DNA of 64,000 nucleotides, taken from Mariniphaga sp041687255. GTDB lineage: Bacteria > Bacteroidota > Bacteroidia > Bacteroidales > Prolixibacteraceae. Position 1 is the stretch's first letter. Each line of letters begins with the position of its first letter. The notes beneath the pieces were generated by a model, which was not told the origin of the DNA, searched no databases, and saw nothing but the letters and a program-made list of their open reading frames with translations. A program made the translations under genes and the position numbers. Shown in pieces: positions 1-7,219 of the stretch. The stretch is from NCBI GenBank assembly GCA_041687255.1, contig JAWLCL010000005.1, positions 1 through 64,000 of the forward strand, given 5' to 3'.

Positions 1-1
1 T

Positions 2-154
2 ATTACAACCAACCGGAATTTTGAAGACTGGGGAAATGTTTTTGGTGATAATGTTCTGGCTTCAGCTATTATTGACCGTATTGTTCATCATGCCTTTATC
101 ATCAAAATTAACGGAGAAAGTTTTAGAATAAAAGATTATGCAAAAAATGAATAA
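2..154 (+). CDS. istB: IS21-family helper ATPase IstB, C-terminal end only (partial at window edge)
   Basis: Only the last 50 codons lie in the window, read in frame 2 from the edge to a TAA at 152-154. The peptide contains NRNFEDWGNVFGDNVLASA followed by IIDRIVHHAFIIKINGESFR. This is the typical C-terminus of IstB, the AAA+ helper ATPase of IS21 transposition, where W-x-x-x-F-G-D, A-I-x-D-R-L-x-H-H and G-x-S-Y/F-R are conserved. The main ATPase domain and the IstA transposase would lie to the left, outside the window. Whether the element is intact cannot be judged. Confidence 0.88.
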   Translation: MTTNRNFEDWGNVFGDNVLASAIIDRIVHHAFIIKINGESFRIKDYAKNE

Positions 155-170
155 TTTATATCTATTTTAG

Positions 171-204
171 TGGTACACTTTTCGTGAACATTACTGGTAT
201 ACTT
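171..204 (+). repeat. Probable right-end repeats of the IS21 element
   Basis: TGGTACACTT at 171-180 recurs as TGGTATACTT at 195-204, with 9 of 10 bases identical and a period of 24 bp, 16 bp after the istB stop. IS21 ends typically carry multiple tandem transposase-binding repeats, so this is probably part of the right terminus. The exact end and the target duplication cannot be fixed without the left end. Confidence 0.55.
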
Positions 205-255
205 CTTCCTTATTTTAACAATTTTAAAATATATCAGGAAAACCTGCAGTAAAAA

Positions 256-822
256 ATGAAAGCTATGACAGAAGAAGAAATTGATTTTACAGATGCACAA
301 AGGTTAAGAAATATGGCTGAGGAGGTAATCGCTAAAAAGAAAGATAATACCTCTCTTCCTGAAATTCAAATTGATTATAAAAAGCTTCTATACGAGTTAA
401 ATGTTCAACAGACAGAACTGGAATTACAAAACGAGGCAATGCGGGAGGCTAATGAAACAGCAGAAGATGCATTAAAAAAATATACCATGTTGTTTGACCT
501 GGCAGCGATGGGATACTTTTTGCTTGAACCTGATGGTAAAATATGTGAGTTGAATTTCACAGGAGCTGACATGTTGCGTGAAAAACGCTTTACTTTAATA
601 GGAAGCAGTTATAAGCTATTTGTTTCTGATGAATCAAAAACAGCGTTTAATGACTTTCTTGAAAAGGCATATAAAAGCAATGCGATGGAATCATGCAAAA
701 TAATGCTGGGTTATGAGGGGAAACCTCTTTGCATGGTTTACATGGAAGGCATTGTTACTGAAGGTGAAAAAAACTGCCTGTTGTCGGTGGTAAATCTTTC
801 AAAATTAAAACATGCAGTGTAA
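256..822 (+). CDS. Stand-alone PAS-domain protein
   Basis: A 188-residue cytoplasmic protein with an N-terminal charged helix (about 1-75, with the ELNVQQTELELQNE coiled coil) and one PAS domain (about 78-185, YTMLFDLAAMGYFLLEPDG, then LNFTGADML). There is no kinase, cyclase or other output domain. It is a clear paralogue of the protein at 44105-44659 and of the N-terminus of the hybrid kinase at 53326-55014. The paralogue alignment favours starting at the second Met (position 265, MTEEEIDFT) rather than 256. It probably passes a signal to a separate kinase, or is the sensor half of a split kinase, but the partner is not identified. It lies just downstream of an IS21 end, which may have brought or disrupted its promoter. 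Confidence 0.8.
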   Translation: MKAMTEEEIDFTDAQRLRNMAEEVIAKKKDNTSLPEIQIDYKKLLYELNVQQTELELQNEAMREANETAEDALKKYTMLFDLAAMGYFLLEPDGKICELNFTGADMLREKRFTLIGSSYKLFVSDESKTAFNDFLEKAYKSNAMESCKIMLGYEGKPLCMVYMEGIVTEGEKNCLLSVVNLSKLKHAV

Positions 823-831
823 CCAAACTGT

Positions 832-942
832 GGTTGCCTCTACGTTCCTGCGGAACTATGGAACATAGGGGTTGATTTTTATTCTACCCATATTAAGTTC
901 CTATCGGAACTGTCCCATTAGGGACAAAATATTGGTAGGAAG
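832..942. repeat. Imperfect inverted repeat (REP-like) in intergenic region
   Basis: The 316-bp gap after the PAS gene holds nested dyads. ATTCTACCCATATT (881-894) faces AATATTGGTAGGA (928-940). Inside are GTTCCTATCGGAAC and TCCCATTAGGGA hairpins, and GTTCCTGCGGAAC lies just upstream at 844-856. This resembles short palindromic intergenic repeats common in Bacteroidota genomes. No ORF is visible here. Confidence 0.5.
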
Positions 943-1034
943 TTAATTACGATATATCACCAGAATATCATGGAGACGGAATATTCTTTACCCCGATAAT
1001 TAAAATAGTATAAAGTCATTTTCCTCAGGTAAAT

Positions 1035-1099
1035 GTGTGAATCATGTAATTCATAGCATGAATTGTGTAACATTTAGGGGCAAACCCTAATTACCTTTA
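1035..1099 (+). promoter_or_regulatory. Site A: GTGTGAAT-type tandem element and -7 element
   Basis: GTGTGAATCATGTAA lies at 1035-1049, GTGTAAC at 1065-1071 (21 bp after the first ATGTAA), and a Bacteroidota -7 element TACCTTTA at 1092-1099. The lipoprotein ATG follows at 1139. The same layout occurs six more times in the window. No good -33 TTTG is present, so the promoter probably depends on an activator bound to the tandem sites. Confidence 0.75.
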
Positions 1100-1138
1100 C
1101 AATGATGTAATCGTATTCATCATTTAATAATAAAAGTC

Positions 1139-1582
1139 ATGAAAACACTATTGAATCAAACCGGAAAATATTTCATTACGGGATTTATAATGATATCGAT
1201 GATGCTGTTTATTGCATCATGTACCAGCAGCGAACCTTTTTTAAATTCATCAGTTGTTCCGGCTGCCACAGGTAATGTTAAAGTAAAAAAAGACGCAAAT
1301 CAGAACTATGTCATTAAGGTACAGATCGATGATCTGGCTGATGTTGAACGCCTGCAATCATCAAAAGACACTTACGTACTTTGGATGGAAACAGATGCGG
1401 GGAATAATGAAAACCTGGGGCAATTAAAAAGCTCGACCAGTTTCTTTTCGAAACAACATGGTGCATCGCTTGAAACAATAACCTCCTATAAGCCTGTCCG
1501 GTTTTTTGTAACTGCCGAAAACGGCATCGATGTCAGATATCCCGATTCTGAGGAGATTTTAAAGACAAACAGGTTTAACTAA
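1139..1582 (+). CDS. Small predicted lipoprotein with one beta-sandwich-like domain
   Basis: 147 residues. The signal peptide has a lipobox ending ...FIASC at about residue 28, so the mature protein is probably anchored in the envelope. The remainder is a single soluble beta-rich domain containing TYVLWMETDAGNNENLGQL. The pattern resembles the extracytoplasmic domain of anti-sigma-like proteins (a Y-V-x-W stretch, then N-L-G-x-L), but no membrane-spanning or sigma-binding part is present, so no function is assigned. It is preceded by regulatory site A and followed by a strong terminator, so it is monocistronic. The other genes behind the same motif encode envelope and stress proteins, which suggests an envelope-stress role. 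Confidence 0.75.
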   Translation: MKTLLNQTGKYFITGFIMISMMLFIASCTSSEPFLNSSVVPAATGNVKVKKDANQNYVIKVQIDDLADVERLQSSKDTYVLWMETDAGNNENLGQLKSSTSFFSKQHGASLETITSYKPVRFFVTAENGIDVRYPDSEEILKTNRFN

Positions 1583-1614
1583 GGCGCTTCCATATTAGTT
1601 AAAAATGTTAACAG

Positions 1615-1653
1615 AAACCATTCCTTCCTGAACAAGAGGAATGGTTTTCTTTT
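1615..1653 (+). terminator. Rho-independent terminator
   Basis: AAACCATTCC (1615-1624) pairs with GGAATGGTTT (1638-1647) and is followed by TCTTTTC. It ends the lipoprotein transcript. Confidence 0.85.
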
Positions 1654-1765
1654 CGCTTCATAAAGTTCAGTTTTTGTCCGTAAATATTATTCCCGGAACA
1701 CAGCTGTTGCAGCATTGATACGTTTAGTTTTGATAAACATGATAATACCAAATACAAAATATTGC

Positions 1766-2275
1766 ATGAATCACAATCAATTCAATTCCGAACTTCTTAA
1801 GTTAAAAAACAAGTTGCGTTATTATGCAATTAGTTTAACCTCCGCTTCAGATCAGGCCGATGACCTTTTACAGGATACCTTGTTGAAAGCACTTGTTTTC
1901 CGAGATAAATTCAGGCAGGATACCAATTTCAAAGCATGGGTGTACACCATAATGAAGAATACGTTTATAAATGATTACCGCAGGAAGGTAAAAACAAGCA
2001 ACACATTTGATGGCCCAAACTACGAATTTCACCTTCTCCTTTCGAAAGACAAAGTATATCCTGCTCCCGATACCCTTTACATCACATCCGAAATACAAAA
2101 TACAATTGATTCACTTAAAGATGAATTCAGTGTTCCTTTCAATTTATTTATTGAGGGTTACAGGTATAAAGAAATTGCAGAACAACTTGCTTTGCCGCTT
2201 GGAACGGTTAAAAGCCGGATTTTTTTTACACGAAAAAAGTTGGTACAATCACTGAGCGAGTATGCATACGCTTAG
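1766..2275 (+). CDS. ECF-type RNA polymerase sigma factor
   Basis: 169 residues from the ATG at 1766. The frame stays open upstream to a TTG at 1715, but the N-terminus MNHNQFNSELLKLKNKL fits the usual start of this family. Sigma region 2 covers about residues 8-75 (DQADDLLQDTLLKAL, then FKAWVYTIMKNTFINDYRR). Region 4 covers about 110-165 (YRYKEIAEQLALPLGTVKSRI). There is no anti-sigma gene directly downstream, unlike many polysaccharide-type ECF pairs. It is the typical stand-alone Bacteroidota ECF factor. Its targets are unknown. The seven repeated promoters here use a TAnnTTTG element, which argues against this sigma recognising them directly. Confidence 0.93.
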   Translation: MNHNQFNSELLKLKNKLRYYAISLTSASDQADDLLQDTLLKALVFRDKFRQDTNFKAWVYTIMKNTFINDYRRKVKTSNTFDGPNYEFHLLLSKDKVYPAPDTLYITSEIQNTIDSLKDEFSVPFNLFIEGYRYKEIAEQLALPLGTVKSRIFFTRKKLVQSLSEYAYA

Positions 2276-2304
2276 ACTAAAATATTCCCCAATTACTATG
2301 AATC

Positions 2305-2329
2305 AGCCTCGCCAATGCGGGGCTTTTTC
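2305..2329 (+). terminator. Terminator after ECF sigma gene
   Basis: AGCCTCGC (2305-2312) pairs, with one wobble, with GCGGGGCT (2317-2324) around a CAAT loop and is followed by TTTTTC. Confidence 0.75.
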
Positions 2330-2372
2330 TATAAAAAAAGGCAGGTGGTCAACCTGTATTCAACCGTAAGTA

Positions 2373-2933
2373 TTAAACATCATCGAGGGAAATGTGCGAT
2401 TTGTTTTTTAGCATTTTAAAACCGGTAGGAGTGAGGCCTGTAAATTTTTTAAACTGGTTGGAAAGGTGGGCTACACTGCTGTAATGCATTCTGTAAGCAA
2501 TTTCCGAAAGGTTCAGTTCATCATAAACAATCAATTCCTTTACCCTTTCAATTTTATGGGTCAGGTAAAACCGCTCAATGGTCATATCATTTCTTTCTGA
2601 AAACAAATTGGCAAGGTAGGTGTAGTCATAATTCAGTTTTTCACTGAGGAAATCCGAAAGGTTCATTTTTATTTGTTCTTCCGAAAAATGTACCAGTTCT
2701 ATTATTGCACTCTTTATTTTCTCAACAAGAATACTTTTTTTGTCGTCCATTAAAACCAACCCTGCTTTTTTTAACTCATCATTTAGCCGGTTCAGTTGTT
2801 CAGGCAACAGACCTTCATCAAATTCCGCTTCTCCTATTTTTACGTTAATATGATGTACCCCCAACTTTTCCAGCTCGGAAGTAACCACCATCTGACAGCG
2901 CTTACAAACCATATTTTTTATAAATATCTTCAA
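2373..2933 (-). CDS. AraC-family regulator with N-terminal HMA-like metal-binding domain
   Basis: The N-terminal 70 residues look like a heavy-metal-associated ferredoxin fold: IFIKNMVCKRCQMVVTSEL has the beta-strand, M-x-C-x-x-C and helix layout of metallochaperones. The C-terminal 100 residues are an AraC DNA-binding pair of helix-turn-helices (SLSEIAYRMHYSS-like, then HLSNQFKKFTGLTPTGFK). There is no ATG before Met-15 of the open frame. The TTG at 2933 keeps the first beta-strand and has an AGG upstream, and a -7 element TATCTTTA at 2955-2962 makes starts above 2945 unlikely. The fusion suggests a copper- or other soft-metal-responsive activator, plausibly for the metal island at 15-37 kb. 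That link is inferred. Confidence 0.85.
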   Translation of the reverse strand: MKIFIKNMVCKRCQMVVTSELEKLGVHHINVKIGEAEFDEGLLPEQLNRLNDELKKAGLVLMDDKKSILVEKIKSAIIELVHFSEEQIKMNLSDFLSEKLNYDYTYLANLFSERNDMTIERFYLTHKIERVKELIVYDELNLSEIAYRMHYSSVAHLSNQFKKFTGLTPTGFKMLKNKSHISLDDV

Positions 2934-2954
2934 TTGCCTGTTTTTGTAATCCAA

Positions 2955-2962
2955 TAAAGATA
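2955..2962 (-). promoter_or_regulatory. -7 element of the AraC gene
   Basis: Read on the minus strand, TATCTTTA fits the Bacteroidota TAnnTTTG consensus at 7 of 8 positions. It sits 21 nt before the chosen TTG start, so the leader would be very short. Confidence 0.5.
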
Positions 2963-3181
2963 AGCATTTGGTTTTGTAAAAGACCCAACTATAATTATTT
3001 TAGGTACGGACAACTTTAAATAAGGTTTCCGGTATTATTTATTGAAGAAGATGGCATCCCGGCAGCTTCCAGACCAAAAGCAGAAACCGGAATGCAACTG
3101 TTAATCAGCATCAGGTTATACATCTGATTTCTGAAACACAATCTACAATTCCGGATGAGTCCCCTGAGTGTTCATAAATGA

Positions 3182-4435
3182 CTATTCAGTTTTGATGTCA
3201 TATGCCATAAACGCATTGTTATGCCTCAGGTAAAGGACACCATCGTGAATAACAGGGTGTGCCCAAAACGGGCCGGCATCACCTTGTGTGATCTGAAAGC
3301 TGCTGATGAGATTAAATCGTTCAGGGGTGGCTTCTGCCAGTCCGATATTCCCCCTTTTTTCATCATAAATGTACAGCATTCCTTCAGCAGCAATAATTGA
3401 GCCCTTGCAGTTCCAGTGCTCTTCCCACATTTTCTCACCGGTTTCCCAATTAATTGAGCACCAGTTGCCGTTTGCATTGTTCAGCCAGTTGGAACCGTAA
3501 ATGTAACCATCAACAAGCACAACACCTCCATGGTGTACATCAAGTACATCATCGGTCCAGACAACTTCTGCACTGTTGCCATCGTCAGCTATTTTAACCT
3601 GGTAGCCGCCGATATCGTATCCACCCGTGACATAGACTTTTCCATTTTTGAAAAGGGGAGTGACACACAGAATATTCTCCCGCCCTTCTCTTGCATTTAC
3701 ATGCGCCACTTTCCAAAGTATATCGCCGTTGTTGACATCCACTCCATAAACATGGTCAAGCGACACATTAATGAGCATTTTTTTACCTGCGTACTCCCTG
3801 AGAATCGGAGATACGTATCCCGGTTTATCATCAAAACTTTCTGACTTCCAAATGACAGCACCGGTATTCTTGTTTAATGCAATCGTGTTGGTTTCCGGTC
3901 CGCCGGGAGAGAAATAAATGTTATCGCCATCTACCAACAACGATTCTGCGATTCCCCATTTTCCATAAGTTCCTTTATTTTCTTCGCTGCCTTTATACGA
4001 CCAGATGATTTCTCCCGAATTTCCATCGAAACAGGCCAAATCGCCCATGCCGCTGCAGCTATACACTCGATTGCCTTCTACTGTCGGGGTGGCACGGCTG
4101 GCGGGATAGGAACCGTCCCAGGCTCTGCCCATTACTTGCTGCCAGAGAATTTTACCGTTCATGTCAAGCGCATACAGAATATCATCGTTGTTATCGGTTC
4201 CGGTGATGTAAATCTTGTTGTTGCCAAAGGAAGGTGATGAATTACCCTTGGTAAGTTCAAGTGTTTCCCACAACAATTCAGGTCCTTTTTCAGGCCATTC
4301 CTTCAAAAGCCCGGTTTCAGCCGAAACCCCTGTGCGGTCTTCCGGGCGCCAGCCTGAAGTTTCCTGAGCACCGGAATGTAATCCAACAATTAAAATCAAT
4401 ATAAAAAATGCTGATGGTATAAGTTGTTTTTGCAT
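3182..4435 (-). CDS. Secreted PQQ-like (BamB-type) beta-propeller protein
   Basis: 417 residues with a signal peptide (1-23, ending HSGAQ) and about seven repeats of the PQQ/YWTD-like pattern: GKILWQQV, GEIIWSYKG, GAVIWKSE, GDILWKVAH, GEKMWEEHW, each ending a blade. Such propellers occur in quinoprotein dehydrogenases and in non-enzymatic scaffold proteins. The Cys pair and the calcium-binding residues of PQQ enzymes are not evident, so it is more likely a secreted propeller of unknown ligand. It stands alone, with 227 bp to the AraC gene and 388 bp to the next gene, which is divergent. Confidence 0.85.
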   Translation of the reverse strand: MQKQLIPSAFFILILIVGLHSGAQETSGWRPEDRTGVSAETGLLKEWPEKGPELLWETLELTKGNSSPSFGNNKIYITGTDNNDDILYALDMNGKILWQQVMGRAWDGSYPASRATPTVEGNRVYSCSGMGDLACFDGNSGEIIWSYKGSEENKGTYGKWGIAESLLVDGDNIYFSPGGPETNTIALNKNTGAVIWKSESFDDKPGYVSPILREYAGKKMLINVSLDHVYGVDVNNGDILWKVAHVNAREGRENILCVTPLFKNGKVYVTGGYDIGGYQVKIADDGNSAEVVWTDDVLDVHHGGVVLVDGYIYGSNWLNNANGNWCSINWETGEKMWEEHWNCKGSIIAAEGMLYIYDEKRGNIGLAEATPERFNLISSFQITQGDAGPFWAHPVIHDGVLYLRHNNAFMAYDIKTE

Positions 4436-4715
4436 GGTTGTTTTATTTTAAATATTAAAGTGCAAAAGATAAAAAATCTGCAGGATTTTAGCTTCAAATT
4501 AATTAAAAAAACAAATGCCGTAGCACAAAGACCATGGATTGTTCCCATACCCAGAACAGTAAAATTGCACCATGTTGAAGAAAAGCAGAGGTCAGAAGCC
4601 CTGAAAGGGCGCCGGCAGCAGCACGGGCAGCGCCCGTTGTTGAAGAGCCCGCCCCCTTCCTGAGCTCTGAAAGAGCGCTGGCATTAGATGGGTATATACA
4701 TTTCAACTACTTATA

Positions 4716-4758
4716 AAACGCTGTCGGGGTGTAAACCTGACAGCGTTTGTTTTTTTTA
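4716..4758 (+). terminator. Strong terminator-like hairpin with no obvious upstream + gene
   Basis: AAACGCTGTC (4716-4725) pairs perfectly with GACAGCGTTT (4739-4748), followed by G and eight T. The U-tract is on the + strand, but the nearest upstream gene is on the minus strand, 280 bp away. It could end a small RNA from the 4440-4715 gap, or it could be a dispersed hairpin repeat. Confidence 0.55.
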
Positions 4759-4823
4759 CAATCATAAGAATATCATCTATCTTCGACTTTTAAAAGAACA
4801 GTCCAAAATGAATAATTAATAAC

Positions 4824-5435
4824 ATGAAACAATCCAATCGGACAGTGCTCAGAGCTGCAACCAAAACTAAAAGGCTGGGCATCATACTTACCGATACAGT
4901 TCCTACACCACTCGGTCCAATGGTGGTATGTTCAACTGAAAATGGAATTTGCCTTTTGGAATTTCGGGACCATCAGCCGAAGAATTCAGAAAAAGAAGTG
5001 CTTGAAAAAAAATTAAACGGAATTGTAAAAGAAGGCGAAAATGTATACATCAAGCAGGTGAAACAGGAGCTTAAGGAATATTTCTCAGGGGAACGAAGGC
5101 AGTTTGATGTGCCTCTTCAGTTCATAGGCACTGCCTTTCAGCAGTCAGTGTGGAAATACCTGCTGGACCTGCCTTATGGAACTACTACAACCTATATGAA
5201 ACAAGCTCTTGCATTGGGAAATCCTAAAGCAGTTCGCGCAGTTGCAGCCGCCAATGGACAAAATAAAATTGCAATTATTATCCCCTGCCACAGGGTGGTT
5301 GGCACCAATGGAAAGTTAACCGGATATGCCGGTGGGCTGGAACGAAAAAGATGGTTACTTGATTTTGAAAGCAGAATGAAAGGTGCTCAGTACAGTCTTC
5401 AATTTAATGAATGGAAGTCAGGTAGTACCGCCTGA
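4824..5435 (+). CDS. ogt: Methylated-DNA-[protein]-cysteine S-methyltransferase (O6-alkylguanine repair)
   Basis: 203 residues. The domain runs from about residue 22 (TDTVPTPLGPMVVCSTENGI) to the active site IIIPCHRVVG, where the Cys accepts the alkyl group, followed by TGYAGGLERKRWLLDFE. FQQSVWKYLLDLPYGTTTTY is the typical helix-turn-helix arginine-finger region. The sequence resembles the C-terminal half of bifunctional Ada proteins, but the AraC and Cys-cluster parts are absent, so it is a repair enzyme only. The C-terminal 25 residues beyond LLDFE are a non-conserved tail. Confidence 0.95.
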   Translation: MKQSNRTVLRAATKTKRLGIILTDTVPTPLGPMVVCSTENGICLLEFRDHQPKNSEKEVLEKKLNGIVKEGENVYIKQVKQELKEYFSGERRQFDVPLQFIGTAFQQSVWKYLLDLPYGTTTTYMKQALALGNPKAVRAVAAANGQNKIAIIIPCHRVVGTNGKLTGYAGGLERKRWLLDFESRMKGAQYSLQFNEWKSGSTA

Positions 5436-5528
5436 TGCAGATCAATAGTCTATAGTGACATTCTGTTTTAGCCCCGGCCTCATGCCATTGCCATTACTGA
5501 TTTCCGGCTGATTGTTCCAAAGATTGTC

Positions 5529-5735
5529 AGAACTTTCAGCAAATCCATTTTCTGGTCAACATTGATACAGTACAGCAATCAGCGCGTCAACCTGGCTATC
5601 AATTCCCGCCTGCAGTGGAGCTTTGCCCCGCTTTCCGATTTGTACCTGGTGTATAACGACAACTATTTTACAGAAGATTTCGGCCCAAAATTCAGGTCCG
5701 TTAATTTAAAGGTGACCTATTGGTTAAACCTTTGA
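5529..5735 (+). pseudogene. Remnant of the C-terminus of a DUF5916-type outer-membrane protein
   Basis: The only readable part is about 69 codons ending in TGA at 5733-5735. It contains FSKSIFWSTLIQYSNQRVNL, AINSRLQWSFAPLSDLYLVY and LKVTYWLNL. These are the last beta-strands of the barrel of DUF5916 (carbohydrate-binding-9-like) proteins, which normally exceed 700 residues. The upstream part is lost, so this is a deletion relic. Confidence 0.7.
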
Positions 5736-6301
5736 TGTTTTTATAGGTCAGTAACAATGGTAGAACGTTCCGTAATCAGGGTAATCAAATTACGGCATTT
5801 GAAGTGTATTTTTGCAATGGAAAGTATCAGTGAACAGGGAACAGTAAACACGAATAAGTTCTTTTAATTGCCGTAACAATATTGCATGAATAGTAACTGT
5901 TAAATTGCACAGAGCACAGAGCACAGAGCTTAGGGCTAAGAGCCGAGACCGGGAGTATAATCCCAGCATTTATGCTGGGAGCTTGAAGTCAGGCCCTCCC
6001 CCCAATCCCTGTCGCTAAGCAGGGTGATGGCCTATCGAAGATTTCAATTATATGAACAGCAGGTTTCAGGTTCTAAGTTCCGGAGAAAAGGGATTCCATC
6101 TTTCGCTCCATTTGAAATTCTGCCTTAGAATCAACGCATTTTACCCGAACCAGGCAAGGATGGAATCCCTGTACACTGAGATGGTTGAGAATTAACAGAT
6201 TGAGGTTTTAATTATATAATAGTAAACAGTGAACAGACCAAATGAACAGGAAACGATGTAAACAGAAACAATTAATTAATAACAATATAAATTAGAAAGT
6301 C
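5736..6301. other. 566-bp intergenic region rich in hairpins
   Basis: No gene is seen. TCCCAGCATTTATGCTGGGA (about 5962-5981) is a near-perfect hairpin. GGGATTCCATC (6090-6100) and GATGGAATCCC (6159-6169) form an 11-bp perfect inverted repeat. A short direct run of ACAGAGC-type repeats lies near 5910-5930. Confidence 0.5.
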
Positions 6302-6991
6302 ATGAAATCCACAAGTTTTGCAAACACAAACACAAATGAACAGAATCCACAAAAACATGTGGATTCCATCCGTTACTTTAAAAATTTAAATTTTGTACGG
6401 ATGAATTTTTTAAAATCAATTTTACTGGGCACAGCACTGATTTTAGTTTCCGGTGCGGTAATGGCAACAGGTAATCTGAAGGTGGATATTAAACCTGCAG
6501 GCGAGCACAAAACGCTGGTTCATATTACAAATGCCCAAAGCAGTAACTATGAAATTGAACTGGTAAACAGCAAAGGCGATGTTATCTTTTATAAAAAGAC
6601 GGATTCACCTTCAGTCCTGTATTCAAAGTATTATGATTTTTCGAAGCTGGAAAATGGTACATACAGTTTGTCTGTAAACATTAATAAAGAAAAAAAGGTA
6701 AATACTTTGAAATTAAACAAAGGTCGGGTTGAAGTGCTTGAACAGAGAACGGAAGTTGAACCTTATTTTACAGTAAGAGAAAACCGCCTGGAGTTGTCAT
6801 ACTTAAATTATGCACAGGAAAATCTTTCGCTGATGTTTTATGACGGGGATAAACTGCTTTATAAAAAGAAGCTGGAACCGGAATTTACTATCGTTCAGGG
6901 GTTGGATCTGTCAAACCTGGAAAGCGGAAATTACAATGCTGTTCTGACAACTGAAAACAACCATTTTGAATATCCTGTTGAAATAAAATAA
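6302..6991 (+). CDS. Secreted two-domain beta-sandwich protein of unknown function
   Basis: The frame gives 229 residues. A normal Sec signal peptide starts only at Met-34 (position 6401): MNFLKSILLGTALILVSGAV, cleaved near MATG. Either that is the true start, or the protein has an unusually long N-terminal region. The mature part has two similar Ig-like halves, each ending in an L-E-x-G-x-Y motif (KLENGTYSLSV and NLESGNYNAVL). This is as in Bacteroidota DUF3244-like and Por-tail-like secreted domains. No catalytic motif is visible. It is monocistronic with a terminator directly after it. Confidence 0.75.
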   Translation: MKSTSFANTNTNEQNPQKHVDSIRYFKNLNFVRMNFLKSILLGTALILVSGAVMATGNLKVDIKPAGEHKTLVHITNAQSSNYEIELVNSKGDVIFYKKTDSPSVLYSKYYDFSKLENGTYSLSVNINKEKKVNTLKLNKGRVEVLEQRTEVEPYFTVRENRLELSYLNYAQENLSLMFYDGDKLLYKKKLEPEFTIVQGLDLSNLESGNYNAVLTTENNHFEYPVEIK

Positions 6992-7043
6992 TGGTTTTGA
7001 AGTAACCATCATAAAATACTTCATAGATTTTAATTTTTGAAAT

Positions 7044-7076
7044 AACCATCTCCTGTTGAGGGGATGGTTTTTTCTT
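7044..7076 (+). terminator. Rho-independent terminator
   Basis: AACCATCTCC (7044-7053) pairs, with one G-U, with GGGGATGGTT (7060-7069) and is followed by TTTTCTTTTT. Confidence 0.8.
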
Positions 7077-7219
7077 TTTGCAAAAGGTGTGTTAACCTAT
7101 AGTCCGACAAAACCTATCCATCTGCTAAAAAAATGAATAACAGGGCTCAAAAAGTGTGGTGTCATGTTTAGCATATTAAAAATTACAATAATTTTGACTG
7201 AAAAAACCAAACCATAGGA

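Noticed and set aside
4424..4706. + and - strand frames near 4424-4706
   Set aside because: Compositionally Arg/Gly/Ser-rich chance frames in an intergenic repeat-like stretch with no ribosome site; no homology recognised.
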